Assembly (NCBI GenBank): GCA_025146925.1
Contig: CP102260.1
Location: 2,407,389-2,471,388 of the forward strand
Source of the DNA: [Bacteroides] pectinophilus
GTDB taxonomy: Bacteria; Bacillota; Clostridia; Lachnospirales; Lachnospiraceae
Reading direction: 5' to 3'
DNA length: 64,000 nt
Below, piece by piece: positions 24,701-34,627 of the stretch. Positions within the stretch are counted from its first letter, which is position 1. Each line of letters begins with the position of its first letter. A program made the translations under genes and the position numbers. The notes under the pieces are model-generated. The model saw only the letters and a program-made list of their open reading frames with translations. It had not been told where the DNA came from and did no database searches.

Positions 24701-27700
24701 CAAGCGTATTGCCATAGTCCGCATTTTTGCCCTTTACATTCCACTCTCCGGTTACACCCGAAAACTGCACACCTATCGTATCCCTGCGGAATAAATGTTC
24801 CGGTGTCTGGAAAATATCACGCATAAAATCATTGATATACTTTGGTTCAATCCATGTGGCACCGATACGTACCTCAATCTCCGATGCGTCCAGCTCCCTC
24901 GGCTGTACCTGCGTAAGAGCCTGCACATTTGGAGCATATTCCGGATGATTTTCCGCATAAGTTGCTGCTATGGCAAGTTTCTCTCGCACATTACCACTTA
25001 GATACTGGTCTGCTGTCTCCCAGACATCGGTAAGCGGGTTCTGAAAAATGACACCACGAAGCTCCTCAGTAAGTGTATCCTTATCTTTTCCGGTAAGCTC
25101 TCCCATAAAATCAAGGTCGATTTTAGCTTTCTCTGCTAAAGATACTGCCAGCGCTTCACTTGCAGTATCCACGCTTGTGACAACCTCTGCCCTTTTAATG
25201 GTACGCTTCGTGAACATATCCGCCTTGCCTTTGAAATTGCCCTCATCATCAAGTTTTTCCAAAGAACACAACAGGCAATAACTGCTGTCCTGATTAAAGG
25301 CTCTCTTATTCGTCTGTGAATTGATCAGACCATATTTCTTAGAGAAATTATCATACAGGCTATTAAGTTCTGCCTGCTTTTCCTTGATTGTTACATCGGA
25401 GTATTCCTCAAGCTGCATATCAATCAGTTCCTGCGTACAGTTACGGATTGCCACCATGCCCTTGATACGCTCTTTTGCGGTGTCCGATACTTCCACAGGC
25501 TTCATCACAGAGTTTTCACGGTAATATACCTCGTTATCGACTACGGTATAGCTGAAATTCTTGACGAACGGATCAGCAGGAATACTCTGCCTGCTCATGT
25601 CATCCGCAAGCTCCTCATCCAGATCAATCGTATCAATCTGTCCTGTAATGTTTTGAAGTGCTTTCGCTAACTGCTCCTCAAATGGTCTGCTGTCATCTGC
25701 CCTGCAGGTGCTTTCCATGCCATAAGGACCGGATACCATTTCCATCTTTCCTACGATCTGCTCCGGGTGCTCTGCAAAGTAAGCGTTCATTGCAATGCCA
25801 TCTGCATCCTCTCCCAGATGTACCCAGTCCGGCTCACGCTCCACCATGCGGTCACGCTTCTGGAAAAATAAAATATCCGAAGTGACCTCGGTTCCTGCAT
25901 TTGCCTTAAATGCGGTATTCGGAAGTCTGACTGCACCAAGCAGGTCTGCTCTTTGTGCAAGGTATCTTCTGACTTCCGGACTTGCCTTGTCCATGGTTCC
26001 CTTGCTTGTGATAAAAGCAACCACCCCACCGGGACGCACTTTATCCAACGTCTTTGCAAAGAAATAATCATGGATCAGGAAATTATTTTTATCATACTGC
26101 TTATCTGCCACCTTATACTGACCAAAAGGCACATTTCCGATTGCCACATCAAAGAAATCATTCGGATAATCGGTCTTTTCAAAACCTTTGATCTGCACAT
26201 CTGCCTGCGGATAAAGCTGTTTTGCAATGCGTCCTGTGATACTGTCAAGCTCTACTCCGTAAAGCCTGCTTTCTATCATGGAATCCGGCATCATACCAAA
26301 AAAGTTGCCGATGCCCATGGAAGGCTCCAGTACATTTCCTTTGGAAAATCCCATTTTCTCCAATGTTTCGTACATCTGGCGGATAATGACCGGACTTGTG
26401 TAATGGGCATTCAAGGTACTCTCCCTTGCCATGCGGTACTCCTCCGGCGATAACAGTTCCTTTAACTGGTGATATTCTGCTGACCAGTTTGATTTGCTCT
26501 CGTCAAACGCATCGGCAAGACCACCCCAGCCGACATACTGGGATAAAATCTGCTGTTCTTCCGGTGTAGCATATCTGTTTTCACCTTCGATCTGCTCCAA
26601 CAACTTAATTGCCGCAACATTTCTCTGGAATTTTTCTTTTGGAGAGCCTTCACCCAAGCGGTCATCGCTGATATGGAAATTGACAGCGTTGCTTTTATCC
26701 GGTGCAGCCACAGATCTTTCCTGTACAGTCTTATTCTCCTCTGCCGAAGGTGTAAGCGGCTCCCAATCTCCGGTAAGCACCTGCGACAGCATATCTTCAG
26801 TCTCTTGCTCTGCTTCTCCATTCTCCAGACGCTCACGGGCAGCCTGCGTGTCTATGTTGTCCAATTCATCTTCGGTCTGTTCCCTTTCATCAGAGAACTC
26901 CGTCTCTGCTTCCCTGCCACTTTCTGCAAGCTCATTCCCCCAGTCCATTGCTTCCTGCAAAGTCGAAAATGTCTCCAATGCTGGACGGGTAGTGTCTGCC
27001 ATATCATAAATAGCATATCTGTCCGCTTCCTTATCAATCCAAAGGAATACTCCTTCTGATAATGTGGCACTCCATTGTGTCGGATTGCCATATTCATCAT
27101 CTGCATCATGTACCACATGCCACGCTAATTCCTGCACTTCATCCAGCGCTGCGATACCATCCGTCCCCTCAAAGCGTGAAAACACTTCTGCTTCGTGCCT
27201 GTCAATATCTTCCTCTGCAATGGCATTGATATAATCGTCCTCTACTTCGCTACGCTCCGGCTTATGGTCGTATTCAAAGGTTTTCCCATTGACCTGTGCA
27301 TAATAAAAACTGCTGTCCTCAATGTCATTTCCAAGCAGATATTTCTCTTTTTCACTGCCCCACTCATCAACCAGAACACACTCATATCCATCAATCGTGA
27401 TCTTTTGCTGTGCTTCCTTTTCTTTTTCCCGAAGCACATTGATATATCTTCTTGCCTGATTGGTAAATCCGTCCAGCACTGCCGGATGTGAGCTTAGAAT
27501 CAGATCATTGTTCTGCCACTCATTTTCCGCAACAATGCCCTTTGCCCAGTCCTTATTGTTCTGTGAAAAACGACCATCATAATCAAAATGCGTAACCGTA
27601 TTTGCAAGAACAAATTCCACACAGTCAATGCCATATTTATCTATTATCTCATCTGCTGTATTCCTCGGAAGAACAAAACCATTGAATTTCTCAGCAATCA

Positions 27701-30194
27701 GTGCATCAATGTCTTTCTTACACTCTAACCGCTGTCCATGCTCCAGACGGGAAAGCTCCCGTTGTCTTGCTTTCTCTGCCTGTTCTTCCTTATATGCCTT
27801 ATAATTCTCTTTCCCCTGTGGAGATAAATATTTATCCTCATGGATCAGCTCCCGAAGCCTTTTCTCCACAACATTCCAGTTCAAAAGCACCTTTGCATAC
27901 GGATTGCCATAACTTCCCTTTTCCAGCCGGATACCTTTTCCATCATGTTCATTATGGGAATCATCATTGCCCGGCAATCCGCCGGAACCACCACCAATGC
28001 CATATTCATTTTTCAGAAAAGCAACTGTTTCTTTCTGGTCATGTCCTTCCATGAAATACTCATAAATGCGGAAAGCTCCATGCTCATAGCCGCTTCCTCT
28101 GCCAAGTGCATAGTCGATTTCATCCTGTGTGATAAAATCTTCCTGTGCTACCTCCACCGCATCCGGCAATGGAAATTCCAGTCTCTCCCTGTCAAGGTCT
28201 GCTATCTCCGATAACAGATATTCCGGTGATTTCACATGCCGCCATTTTAATTCGGCTTCACCCGATGCAAGTCGCTCTGCCGCATCTTCCAAGATATTTT
28301 TAAGCTGTTCCCTGCCCTCATGGGTGGAAAGAAGCTCCATGAGTTTTGCTTCACTTTCCGGATAATTTCCTGCTTTTAAGCCAAGCTCCTCCGGCATTTC
28401 ATCCATTCCATCCCGCAGGAAGAAATAGATCTGATTGGCAACACGATTTCTCTCCTGTGTATCTACAAGAAATGCTTCACTGGCACTCATATAAGTACCA
28501 TTTTCGATCATGGAACGGATATGGCTCTCCACATCTTCCCAATCCATCGTGACAATCGGTGTTTCCCTTGCCTGTGTTCCATAGCCGACGCTCATACCAT
28601 GCTCATCGAACCACACTGATACTGGATTTCCATTAATTTCAAAACCTTTTCCAGTCTGTCCGTACTCATTTTTCAGAAAATCCACCATCTGCTCGGCATT
28701 TCTGCCCTCTGTGTACTTTGCAAAGATACGCTTTCTGCTGTGCTGTTTTCCTCCACCACTGCGAAGAATGGTTTCAAGCTCATTCTGTGGCAAAGAAAAA
28801 GCAGCGGGCATGGTATATTTCATACTTGCTTCCGCTGCTGCGACTGTTCCGACCTGCTCCTCAAAAGAAGGAAACAGGCTGAGTTGTGTAAAGGTGGGTT
28901 CCGGTGCTTCTCCCCGGAGAAGATCATCTGTGTCTGTTACAGACTGTAAACCAGTTCTCCCAGAACCACTTCCTCTGCTCGGTTCCGAATGCTGTTCATC
29001 TTCGCTACCCAGAGCATCTGATCGGCTTCCTTGAGTTGTTCGGTCACTCCCTCGGTTGCCGCCATCTGGCTCGTCAGCTTCTCCATTCTCTCCTCTGCCT
29101 GCTTCTGGATCGTCAGCAGGTGTTCTTTCAATGTTCCTTTCAGAAGAAACGCTGAGTACACGCCCCTGTGGTTCTCCTTCAGATAAGTCTCTCTCATCAT
29201 TCCGTACTTCGTTACCGTTCCCTCCGGCTGAATGTCCGCCTGTAATGTCGGAATCAGATAATCCCCGTTCTTCTCGTATGTCAGATTCATCGCTATTGCC
29301 CCTTTCTACGCTGTTTTGGTTGTTGTCTATCTGTTCTTCATGTCTGCTCTCGCTTTCACGCTTTAACGCATTGTAGTCTATTTCAGAAGTATTTGCAAGT
29401 CCTTTCTGCGTTAAATTTTCTGTTTGTTCCTGTTCGTGGCTTCTGTTATATGCCCTTATGGTTCTTCCAATCTCTAAAAGTACCGGTTTTGCAAGCTCAT
29501 TGGCTGCATCACCAAGTACCGCAAGGGTATCCATGGAATTAAATTCATGAATAAAATCAAAAGCAAACTCCGAACCATACTCCTGCATATCTACACCACA
29601 GGCAGATAAAAGTGTAAAAGAAATACTCTCAGATAAAGTATCTCTTAAACGGATACCGACATTCTGCTCGTCCAGTTCCTCTAAGAAACTGCCCTCGATC
29701 ATGTACTGCAGATCCGGCAGCAATTCCTCATAATAATCTGCCGCAATCCTCTCAGCTATCTCCATAAGTCTTTCTTCAAACAGCTTCTTATCATCTGTGG
29801 CACCATAAGTCTGCTCCAGACGCTTAATTGCATCTTCCTTATGTTCCTCATGTAATTCCCAGAGTTCCGGATACCGTCCGATTCTCCTTGCCGCATGGAC
29901 ATCTGAAACATCAAATACATATTTCAGACGCTTTCCATGTGCATCATCCTCGTCCAAAAGTGCGATACCCTTTGCCCCTTTGTTTACCCAGCAGTGCATA
30001 CGCTCATTCCACAGCTCTATGGAAGCACACGCTGTTGCGTCCGGTCTTTGTGCATAGATTAAAAGCTGTTCCCGGAACGGATACTTATACAGCCTTGCCG
30101 CTGTAGTCAGGTATTTCATCCATTCCTCACGATTTTTGACAACCTCGGCTGCTGTCTCTTTTGCCAGAGCCGATATAAAATCATATTTTCTCAC
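21711..30194 (-). CDS. Giant ArdC-like/N6-methyltransferase/SNF2-type helicase protein of Tn1549-like elements
   Basis: 2827 residues from the GTG at 30194, chosen because AAGGAGA lies at good spacing; the frame runs 15 codons further. Order: ArdC-like N-terminal domain (10-110), a Ser/Gly/Glu-rich linker (about 285-420), repeated beta-type domains, a methyltransferase fold with [11 protein letters not shown] (near 1290) and G-N-V-P-F-G (near 1355), then a superfamily 2 helicase with Walker A C-V-G-A-G-K-T (near 1960), D-E-S-H (near 2120) and [10 protein letters not shown] (near 2455), and a coiled tail. Such proteins are hallmark genes of Lachnospiraceae conjugative elements and probably act on incoming DNA. 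The linker overlaps a nested TnpV gene. Confidence 0.88.
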   Translation of the reverse strand: MRKYDFISALAKETAAEVVKNREEWMKYLTTAARLYKYPFREQLLIYAQRPDATACASIELWNERMHCWVNKGAKGIALLDEDDAHGKRLKYVFDVSDVHAARRIGRYPELWELHEEHKEDAIKRLEQTYGATDDKKLFEERLMEIAERIAADYYEELLPDLQYMIEGSFLEELDEQNVGIRLRDTLSESISFTLLSACGVDMQEYGSEFAFDFIHEFNSMDTLAVLGDAANELAKPVLLEIGRTIRAYNRSHEQEQTENLTQKGLANTSEIDYNALKRESESRHEEQIDNNQNSVERGNSDESDIREERGLSDSDITGGHSAGGNGNEVRNDERDLSEGEPQGRVLSVSSERNIERTPADDPEAGRGENGEADEPDGGNRGSDRTTQGSRSDALGSEDEQHSEPSRGSGSGRTGLQSVTDTDDLLRGEAPEPTFTQLSLFPSFEEQVGTVAAAEASMKYTMPAAFSLPQNELETILRSGGGKQHSRKRIFAKYTEGRNAEQMVDFLKNEYGQTGKGFEINGNPVSVWFDEHGMSVGYGTQARETPIVTMDWEDVESHIRSMIENGTYMSASEAFLVDTQERNRVANQIYFFLRDGMDEMPEELGLKAGNYPESEAKLMELLSTHEGREQLKNILEDAAERLASGEAELKWRHVKSPEYLLSEIADLDRERLEFPLPDAVEVAQEDFITQDEIDYALGRGSGYEHGAFRIYEYFMEGHDQKETVAFLKNEYGIGGGSGGLPGNDDSHNEHDGKGIRLEKGSYGNPYAKVLLNWNVVEKRLRELIHEDKYLSPQGKENYKAYKEEQAEKARQRELSRLEHGQRLECKKDIDALIAEKFNGFVLPRNTADEIIDKYGIDCVEFVLANTVTHFDYDGRFSQNNKDWAKGIVAENEWQNNDLILSSHPAVLDGFTNQARRYINVLREKEKEAQQKITIDGYECVLVDEWGSEKEKYLLGNDIEDSSFYYAQVNGKTFEYDHKPERSEVEDDYINAIAEEDIDRHEAEVFSRFEGTDGIAALDEVQELAWHVVHDADDEYGNPTQWSATLSEGVFLWIDKEADRYAIYDMADTTRPALETFSTLQEAMDWGNELAESGREAETEFSDEREQTEDELDNIDTQAARERLENGEAEQETEDMLSQVLTGDWEPLTPSAEENKTVQERSVAAPDKSNAVNFHISDDRLGEGSPKEKFQRNVAAIKLLEQIEGENRYATPEEQQILSQYVGWGGLADAFDESKSNWSAEYHQLKELLSPEEYRMARESTLNAHYTSPVIIRQMYETLEKMGFSKGNVLEPSMGIGNFFGMMPDSMIESRLYGVELDSITGRIAKQLYPQADVQIKGFEKTDYPNDFFDVAIGNVPFGQYKVADKQYDKNNFLIHDYFFAKTLDKVRPGGVVAFITSKGTMDKASPEVRRYLAQRADLLGAVRLPNTAFKANAGTEVTSDILFFQKRDRMVEREPDWVHLGEDADGIAMNAYFAEHPEQIVGKMEMVSGPYGMESTCRADDSRPFEEQLAKALQNITGQIDTIDLDEELADDMSRQSIPADPFVKNFSYTVVDNEVYYRENSVMKPVEVSDTAKERIKGMVAIRNCTQELIDMQLEEYSDVTIKEKQAELNSLYDNFSKKYGLINSQTNKRAFNQDSSYCLLCSLEKLDDEGNFKGKADMFTKRTIKRAEVVTSVDTASEALAVSLAEKAKIDLDFMGELTGKDKDTLTEELRGVIFQNPLTDVWETADQYLSGNVREKLAIAATYAENHPEYAPNVQALTQVQPRELDASEIEVRIGATWIEPKYINDFMRDIFQTPEHLFRRDTIGVQFSGVTGEWNVKGKNADYGNTLVNMTYGTSRVNAYKILEDSLNLKDTRVYDTIEEDGKEKRVLNKKETMIASQKQEAIREAFKDWVFRDPERRQTLVAKYNELFNSTRPREYDGSHLKFPGMTPDIELKPHQKNAVAHVLYGDNTLLAHCVGAGKTFEMTAAAMESKRLGLCQKSLFVVPNHLTEQWASDFLRLYPGANILAATKKDFEPANRKKFCSRIATGDYDAVIIGHSQFEKIPLSQERQAATIERQIDEIELAIEQAKKDNGERYTIKQMEKSRKALQVRLDKLNDQSRKDNVVTFEQLGVDRLFVDESHNYKNLFLYTKMRNVAGIAQTEAQKSSDMFAKCQYLDEITGGKGVTFATGTPISNSMTELYTNMRYLQYGTLQKLGLGHFDAWAASFGETQTAIELAPEGTGYRAKTRFAKFFNLPELIALFKESADIQTPDMLKLPVPEAEYENVVLKPSEFQKDMVASLAERAEAVRDRQVQPYEDNMLKITNDGRKLALDQRLLNDMLPDEENSKAATCVEKAYEIWENTKEQKSAQLIFCDLSTPKGDGTFNVYEDIKNKLMEKGVPEQEIAFIHDANTELRKAELFAKVRSGQVRFLLGSTAKMGAGTNVQDRLIALHHLDVPWRPSDIEQQEGRILRQGNQNDKVKIFRYVTEGTFDSYSWQLIENKQKFIGQIMTSKSPVRSCEDVDEAALSYAEVKALATGNPYIKEKMDLDIQVSKLKLMKANHTSQKYRLEDNITQHYPHQIAIFKERIEGFTADMEKYAKNKPEDKEQFFMQVGGKPYTDKKEAGTAIIAMCKEIKGINASADVGEYLGFKLNVTFDSFNNKFVMNVKGAMSHPMEVGTDPLGNITRINNALEAMPIQLEEAQTKLSNVEHQLETAKAEVDKPFPQEAELSEKLERLAELNALLNMDEKGDDAIGMDDEATEPEKPHEDVKKVDNREEVVADMPIKQSNLEKAAPEGERRLADRPAERTSLQEKLAAMKARVSGTPAGRDAVDKAKGKDQIL
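28937..29290 (-). CDS. tnpV: TnpV, nested in another frame inside the helicase gene
   Basis: 117 residues on the same strand as, but in a different frame from, the giant gene. [13 protein letters not shown], then [14 protein letters not shown] and [10 protein letters not shown] match the transposon-encoded TnpV family over its whole usual length. AAAGGGG lies eight bases before the ATG at 29290, so it has its own start signal. It coincides with the low-complexity linker (about residues 302-420) of the outer protein, as expected where one frame is constrained by the other. TnpV is a small element-encoded protein of unknown function. Confidence 0.8.
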   Translation of the reverse strand: MNLTYEKNGDYLIPTLQADIQPEGTVTKYGMMRETYLKENHRGVYSAFLLKGTLKEHLLTIQKQAEERMEKLTSQMAATEGVTEQLKEADQMLWVAKMNSIRNRAEEVVLGELVYSL

Positions 30195-30225
30195 ACAGTT
30201 CTCCTTCCTGTCATAGATACGACAA

Positions 30226-30258
30226 AAAGGCAGCCACATACACTACATGACTGCCTTT
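30226..30258 (-). promoter_or_regulatory. GGCAG/CTGCC hairpin in the leader of the giant helicase gene
   Basis: AAAGGCAG (30226-30233) pairs with CTGCCTTT (30251-30258); on the minus strand it ends CTGCCTTTTTGTC, so it may end the 98-aa transcript partly while letting the helicase gene be read. The start codon is 32 bases on. Confidence 0.5.
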
Positions 30259-30279
30259 CCCTTACTTCCCGTTACATTC

Positions 30280-30576
30280 CTATTCTGTTGTACCAAAGCT
30301 GAAAGTCTTACTCTCAGCCGCTTTCTTAGGCGTAAATCTCGCCTTAACTTCCGCAACCCTCCACTCTAATGCCTGAAACATAGCATCTACCTGTTCCTGT
30401 GTATATTCGTAGGAACCCCGATTTGCAAGATTCTCCAGTCTGCCAATAGCATCCACCGCCTTATTCATGCGGTACTCACCAATACGGATAAACTTCTCCG
30501 CCTTTGTCTCATTTTCCTTTGCCGCAGGCTCACCCTGCATTTCCTCTGCTGTCATTGTTACATTTGTTTCTTCCAT
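30280..30576 (-). CDS. Conserved small element protein, 98 aa
   Basis: 98 residues: an acidic lead (T-A-E-E-M-Q-G-E-P-A-A-K-E-N-E), then F-I-R-I-G-E-Y-R-M-N-K-A-V-D-A-I-G-R-L, Y-T-Q-E-Q-V-D-A-M-F-Q-A-L and V-A-E-V-K-A-R-F. It reads as one helical hairpin. Proteins of this kind regularly precede the giant helicase in Tn1549-like elements, but I know no function. ATGGAGGAAAACAC precedes the start. An apparent terminator stands in its leader (30606-30633). Confidence 0.65.
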   Translation of the reverse strand: MEETNVTMTAEEMQGEPAAKENETKAEKFIRIGEYRMNKAVDAIGRLENLANRGSYEYTQEQVDAMFQALEWRVAEVKARFTPKKAAESKTFSFGTTE

Positions 30577-30605
30577 GTGTTTTCCTCCATTTTTGATAAA
30601 AAATT

Positions 30606-30633
30606 AGAGCGTACAGGTTTTCCCATACGCTCT
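30606..30633 (-). terminator. Terminator/attenuator upstream of the 98-aa gene
   Basis: AGAGCGT pairs with ACGCTCT across 14 bases and is followed on the minus strand by AATTTTTTATC. It precedes the gene start by 30 bases, so it either ends transcription from the right or attenuates this operon. Confidence 0.55.
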
Positions 30634-30678
30634 GACGCTGTGTTGTTATTTTAGTTATGTGTGGTATTAGTGTTGCAC

Positions 30679-31217
30679 CGACAAACTTGAATTGAGATTT
30701 CATGTATTCCAAGGGATTTAATAATTGTTATATTTTATTATCAAATATCTCTCAAGCCTTTGAAAACACTAAGTTTGGCGCAGGTGAGCTTTCCCTTATT
30801 GTTTCCCTTGTGTTATATCGTCCCACCAGTGTTTACGAACTCTGATAAGGGCAAATACAAGGGCAAAAAAACTGATAACACATTATAGCACAAAATGAAA
30901 ATGACATGGTGAACTGATTGAAACGCTTCTGATTTTTGTAAGAAATGATTGATTGAATGATAAGGAGATTTGATACAATGAGAACAATATTTGCAGAATA
31001 CAATCCACAACGTAATAGTGTTGATGTTTATACCTCTGCGAGCTATATGCTCCGCATTGACTGTTGGGAAGCAGAAAAGAATTTAAAAACTACGCCTGGC
31101 TCAGATTGTGCATTAAATGCACTTGCAATTGATGAACCGCTTGAATATGTACGATTATATCTGGATGGGAATATGCAGATGTGGGTAGATGCGGAAGATT
31201 CATTGGAAATCTTTTAA
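30679..31217 (+). repeat. DUF6061 unit, copy 1
   Basis: A unit of about 530 bp found three times (also 35079-35600 and 48278-48806). It begins with CGACAAACTTGAATTGAG, has a mid-part with GCAGGTGAGCTTTCCCTTA and an inverted AAGGGCAAATACAAGGGC, and ends with the DUF6061 gene. The left 15 bases match the end of element B. Confidence 0.85.
30978..31217 (+). CDS. DUF6061 family protein, copy 1
   Basis: 79 residues from the ATG at 30978 (AAGGAGA upstream; a 7-codon longer frame has no site). The sequence M-R-T-I-F-A-E-Y-N-P-Q-R-N-S, C-W-E-A-E-K-N-L-K-T-T-P and M-Q-M-W-V-D-A-E-D-S-L-E is strongly conserved with the copies at 35364 and 48567. It is a small acidic protein of unknown function. Plus strand, against its neighbours, and ends in a good terminator. 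Confidence 0.75.
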   Translation: MRTIFAEYNPQRNSVDVYTSASYMLRIDCWEAEKNLKTTPGSDCALNALAIDEPLEYVRLYLDGNMQMWVDAEDSLEIF

Positions 31218-31302
31218 AATAATCCAAACTTACGTCAGCTACCACATACATGTAAGTTGTCATCTGTTTGTGTAATCACTAAAAACATTGACTTTAAAAA
31301 TC

Positions 31303-31360
31303 AAAGCCGCCGTTATATAAATACATGAAATTGAATCTGCTTTGCGACGGCTTTTTCTTT
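31303..31360 (+). terminator. Terminator after DUF6061 copy 1
   Basis: AAAGCCG (31303-31309) and CGGCTTT (31348-31354) pair across a long loop with CGC/GCG support, followed by TTTCTTTT on the plus strand. Confidence 0.6.
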
Positions 31361-31384
31361 TACCATTTGTAAAAATAGAAATAA

Positions 31385-31960
31385 TCAATATAGTTCAGGC
31401 ACTTTTCTTTTAAAGATAAGTAGTGTAGCAATGACGGTAACAATAGCAACTAAGATAACTTGCATTATGGACTCCTGATTGGTTGTGTTTTTGGTGATAA
31501 TAACTTGCCGTAACACAATAACAATCAAAGATGTAACGATTGTTGCAGGAACAGATTTTCTGATCATGCCAATAATAAATGACCACAGAGACAGCACCAT
31601 ACATATAATCACAGTGGTTATTGCCATTGGTATCCATGTTCGGAGCATTGATGGTTGAAATGTTCCCTCCAGCATATTAAAGGATTTATCCGCAAATATA
31701 ATATAACTGCTACAACAGATATATCCAATCGTCATTGAAATCGCTGTATAAACCATGATTATAGTTAATTTGCTGGCAATCAATTTTATTCTGTTTAAAG
31801 GATAAGAAAACATAATCGTAATTGTTCGATGATTATATTCTCCAATAACCAGCTTTGCCGTTAAGACCGACGAGTACACAAGAAAAATGAATGACATCAA
31901 TAAGCCAATGACAAGGTATGTGCTTTCAAATGTGTCTTTGACCTGTTTGTATTTCAGGTT
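31385..31960 (-). pseudogene. ABC-2 permease, N-terminally truncated
   Basis: The frame opens at a stop (31961-31963) and reads about 190 codons: Y-L-V-I-G-L-L-M-S-F-I-F-L-V-Y, then L-T-A-K-L-V-I-G-E-Y-N-H-R-T-I, and three or four more hydrophobic segments, ending F-K-R-K-V-P-E-L-Y. This is the C-terminal two thirds of an ABC-2 permease of the type that flanks drug or peptide exporters. No ATPase gene and no normal start are present; a weak TTG lies at 31900. It abuts the ImmA-like gene and is most likely a leftover. Confidence 0.65.
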
Positions 31961-31978
31961 CTACCTGAGTCTGTAACC

Positions 31979-32704
31979 TCATTGTGAAACACCTCCCAGA
32001 TTTAACTCATTGGAAATGTACTCAAGGATATTGTGATACTCAAATAGCCCCATATCTCTCAATCTGATAACCAAGGCTGTATAAGATACTCCGATATAAG
32101 CTGCCATTCTGCGGATAACTGCTTTATCCTTTGAAGTAATGGTATTATCGCCATAAACTTTTATCGGATTTGACTGATTATATTTCGCCAAGGCATTTTC
32201 AATAATTCTTCTCGGCATAAGAAGCGAAGCTCCCATTGTATCTGCCTGCCACTCGACAGACGCAAACATCTGAGCCAGTTCCTCTTTGGAATAACTACGC
32301 TCACTGTCATACTCTGCATGAAAGCGTCCTTCACTCGGCATTGCATACATCTTACTCAAGATATGATGTGACGCTTCGTGTGCCATTGTAAATCTGCGAC
32401 GTCCCTGCTCCTTTTCAGCAAGAAGAAATTTATCAAGTACGATGGTATCTTTCGGGAAAACAAAGGGAATAATTTTTCCGTCCTGATGTATCAGCAGTGG
32501 TGTTGCTCCATCTGCCAGAAAACCAATCCTGCCTGCATCATCTTCTGCGAAAGAAGCGTATTCAATTCGTAACATAAGAAATTCTGTAATGAAATGTTCT
32601 ATGTCGATGGATTGAATCACTCGATTGCTAAACTTATTAGCATAAGCTGTTATCAAGCCTTCGCTGATTTCTTCCAACTCGGCTCTTGACATATAAATAC
32701 TCAA
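31979..32704 (-). CDS. ImmA/IrrE-type metallopeptidase
   Basis: 241 residues with the zinc motif M-A-H-E-A-S-H-H-I-L near residues 108-117 and a following acidic stretch A-S-V-E-W-Q-A-D-T-M-G-A that carries the third ligand. The C-terminal 60 residues look like a helix-turn-helix (A-A-Y-I-G-V-S-Y-T-A-L). ImmA/IrrE peptidases cleave phage or element repressors, so pairing with a LexA-like repressor two genes upstream is functional sense. I take the TTG at 32704 as start because GGAGGT lies nine bases before it and it overlaps the stop of the 39-aa ORF as TTGA; the ATG four codons on is the alternative. Confidence 0.8.
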   Translation of the reverse strand: MSIYMSRAELEEISEGLITAYANKFSNRVIQSIDIEHFITEFLMLRIEYASFAEDDAGRIGFLADGATPLLIHQDGKIIPFVFPKDTIVLDKFLLAEKEQGRRRFTMAHEASHHILSKMYAMPSEGRFHAEYDSERSYSKEELAQMFASVEWQADTMGASLLMPRRIIENALAKYNQSNPIKVYGDNTITSKDKAVIRRMAAYIGVSYTALVIRLRDMGLFEYHNILEYISNELNLGGVSQ

Positions 32705-32820
32705 GTTGTGTCCACCTCCGACTCCACCTTGTCCGGCGGTGCAACTCCTCCGGCAAAGTTCTGTTGTATTTCCGCACTATCCAAATTGATTAGATAGCGA
32801 ATTCCTTCAAGTGTTCTCAT
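32701..32820 (-). CDS. 39-aa ORF between LexA-like and ImmA-like genes
   Basis: M-R-T-L-E-G-I-R-Y-L-I-N-L-D, I-Q-Q-N-F-A-G-G-V, ending E-V-D-T-T. An AGAGGA site precedes the ATG at 32820, the gene begins 14 bases after the LexA-like stop, and its end overlaps the TTG start of the ImmA-like gene, so it looks like a coupled operon member. Function unknown. Confidence 0.5.
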   Translation of the reverse strand: MRTLEGIRYLINLDSAEIQQNFAGGVAPPDKVESEVDTT

Positions 32821-32834
32821 TCGTCTGTCCTCTG

Positions 32835-33434
32835 TTATAGTTCTTTGATGATGTGACAAGCCACACCCTGAATGCAGCACTCATCTACAATGATGTCTTT
32901 CATCTTCTTATTTTCCGGGTGGAGAATGATTTTCTTATTCTCATCATCTCGGAAGTAGCGTTTCAATGTATTCTGATTATCCACAAGGGCAACTACTATA
33001 TCGCCATCATTGGCTTCTACCTGCTTTTTAACAACCACAAGGTCGCCGTCATCAATCCCTGCTTCAATCATAGACTGACCGCTTGCTCTTAATATGAAGA
33101 AATCTCCTTTGCCGAAAATGGCAGTAGGAAGTGATACATATTCTTCAATATTTTCTTCCTCATACTGAGGACTGCCACAAGGAATAGAACCTACAATCGG
33201 TGTCTGTGTCTGTTCGCCACTGTACTTACGGGTCACATTGGTACGAATCTCCTGCCCGTCATACTCAATCATATTCTTCTCAGCCATCTCTACCAAGTAT
33301 TTATATGCTGTACCTCTGGCAATACCAACCGCTTCAGCAATCTTTGTAGTCGATGGGGATTGTCTGTTTTGCAGGTAATAATCCTCGATGTACTTTTTTA
33401 TCTCACTCATAAGTTCAGGACTCTTGCTTCTCAT
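32835..33434 (-). CDS. LexA-like self-cleaving repressor
   Basis: 199 residues. An N-terminal winged helix (Y-Y-L-Q-N-R-Q-S-P-S-T-T-K-I-A-E-A-V-G) is followed by a S24 peptidase domain with catalytic Ser in A-S-G-Q-S-M near residue 119 and Lys in N-T-L-K-R-Y near residue 157. The likely cleavage bond is Cys-Gly in S-I-P-C-G-S (residue 85-86), where LexA usually has Ala-Gly. Directly upstream is a promoter whose start region is covered by a 27-bp palindrome, pointing to autorepression. With the ImmA-like peptidase, WYL and YolD genes it forms a DNA-damage-type switch. Confidence 0.85.
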   Translation of the reverse strand: MRSKSPELMSEIKKYIEDYYLQNRQSPSTTKIAEAVGIARGTAYKYLVEMAEKNMIEYDGQEIRTNVTRKYSGEQTQTPIVGSIPCGSPQYEEENIEEYVSLPTAIFGKGDFFILRASGQSMIEAGIDDGDLVVVKKQVEANDGDIVVALVDNQNTLKRYFRDDENKKIILHPENKKMKDIIVDECCIQGVACHIIKEL

Positions 33435-33455
33435 ACCTGCACCTCGCTTTCTTTT

Positions 33456-33514
33456 CTATCGGAAGCAATTTGCTTTCGATAGTTTTATTATACCTGATAC
33501 GAAGAAATTTTCAA
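33456..33514 (-). promoter_or_regulatory. Promoter and palindromic operator of the LexA-like gene
   Basis: On the minus strand TTGAAA (33509-33514) and TATAAT (33487-33492) are 16 bases apart. Just downstream, 33456-33482 is a 27-bp near-perfect palindrome with arms CTATCG-AAGCAA around TTT-type centre. It covers the expected start point, so the repressor would block its own promoter. The half-site is unlike the usual Firmicute LexA GAAC-N4-GTTC. Confidence 0.7.
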
Positions 33515-33535
33515 GTAGGTTTTTCGCAAAAGAAA

Positions 33536-33563
33536 AGAGGTGTCGCAATTTGCTAACACCTCT
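33536..33563 (-). terminator. Hairpin downstream of the WYL gene
   Basis: AGAGGTGT and ACACCTCT form a perfect 8-bp stem with a 12-base loop, followed on the minus strand by TTTCTTTT. It lies 60 bases beyond the WYL gene stop and 20 bases before the LexA-like promoter. Confidence 0.75.
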
Positions 33564-33623
33564 CCATTCTTTAATATTGACTTTACGCTTTATGCAGACC
33601 ATCTACATAAATGCAAATCTGCA

Positions 33624-34607
33624 CTATTCATTCTCTTTCATATCTTCAGTAGCTTTTGTAAGCATTTGTCTGTATTGCTCTTTCAAGTTTTCCGGTGCAA
33701 GTATCTGTACCTTGCCATTAAAGCCAAACACCCAACCGAAAAAGGTTGGACTGGCTGATACTTCGGTCTGTACTCTGAAAGACGTCATATCATACGCAAG
33801 GGTTGTCACATCTTCTCCGAAACGGTCAACCATTGTTTTCATCAGGCTGTTATCACACCGTAAATCCACAAGGACTTTTTCGCCTGAGAACATAAAGAAA
33901 ACTTCCTTTGTGTAATTCTCAATATCAAAATCATCCGGCATAGGAATAATATCTTTATCCAATATCTCCGGCTTGGAAGCAATACGGTCTACCCTGAAAT
34001 TGATAACCTTTCTTTTCTTCTCTGAATATCCGAGAACATAATAATAGTCCCCACACCAGAGAAGTTTATACGGGCTGAGCTTATACACTTCGCCCTTGTT
34101 CTTCAGAACCTTTTTCTTTAATCCGGTATAATCATAATACTGAAAAGAAATCTGTTTACCTGTATTGATGGCATCGTTTATAGCGTCAATGATATAATAT
34201 ATCTGCTCATTATCCGGCTTAATTCGATTGACCACATAGTTATTACGCTTCAACTTTGCCACCTGCCCCGGACTGGTCATCGTATGTATCTTCTCAATCA
34301 GCGTTTTGCTTTTCTTCTTTGTAATAAACTTCGATGACTCCACTGCATCTATCAGCAGTTTCAGTTCCGGCAATTCAAACTTACGACTGGCTACAAAGTA
34401 TTTGCTCTGAGTAGAATGGATAGTAACAATATCCATTCCAAACTCCTGAAGTGCAGCAATATCTTTTGTGACCGTCGTTCTATGTGCAGATATTCCGTAT
34501 TCATCATTCAATATATTGATTAGCTGCGTCGTCGAAAGCGGATGTTCCTCGTCCGTTCGTTCCTCTAATATTTTCTTTAAGTATAATATTCTCGGCTTTG
34601 TTTCCAT
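33624..34607 (-). CDS. WYL-domain transcriptional regulator
   Basis: 327 residues in the YafY pattern. An HTH_11 domain at residues 20-65 (S-T-T-Q-L-I-N-I-L-N, T-V-T-K-D-I-A-A-L-Q) is followed by a WYL domain at about 150-225 with S-P-Y-K-L-L-W-C-G-D-Y-Y-Y-V-L-G-Y and R-V-D-R-I. The conserved Trp-Tyr-Leu is here replaced by Leu-Leu-Trp plus Tyr-Tyr-Val. A C-terminal WCX-type region follows. WYL proteins sense nucleotides or DNA damage and often regulate defence or SOS genes. It is 20 bases downstream of the YolD-like gene and ends in its own terminator. Confidence 0.85.
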   Translation of the reverse strand: METKPRILYLKKILEERTDEEHPLSTTQLINILNDEYGISAHRTTVTKDIAALQEFGMDIVTIHSTQSKYFVASRKFELPELKLLIDAVESSKFITKKKSKTLIEKIHTMTSPGQVAKLKRNNYVVNRIKPDNEQIYYIIDAINDAINTGKQISFQYYDYTGLKKKVLKNKGEVYKLSPYKLLWCGDYYYVLGYSEKKRKVINFRVDRIASKPEILDKDIIPMPDDFDIENYTKEVFFMFSGEKVLVDLRCDNSLMKTMVDRFGEDVTTLAYDMTSFRVQTEVSASPTFFGWVFGFNGKVQILAPENLKEQYRQMLTKATEDMKENE

Positions 34608-34627
34608 TGTTTGCCCTTTCCAAGTTA

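Larger units (their letters stand above)
2741..30640. mobile_element. Element A: Tn916/Tn1549-like integrative element, one end and part of its body
   Basis: The stretch begins with a tyrosine integrase and its repeats beside a metG 3' fragment. It continues with DUF6462, ORF8-like, sigma ORF7-like and XRE ORF9-like regulation genes, TTRAP, an ArdC/zincin giant protein, a methyltransferase/helicase giant protein and TnpV. These families co-occur in Lachnospiraceae conjugative transposons. The far end is not identified. No VirB4, VirD4/TcpA or MobP relaxase is seen in the window, so the element is either broken, or its transfer genes lie beyond, or what is here is a composite. The right limit given is only where the recognisable element genes stop. 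Confidence 0.5.

Noticed and set aside
22709-28214. Numerous open frames of 60-300 codons on both strands in the helicase gene
   Set aside because: All but the TnpV frame lack start signals and protein-like composition; they follow from the base bias of the long gene.
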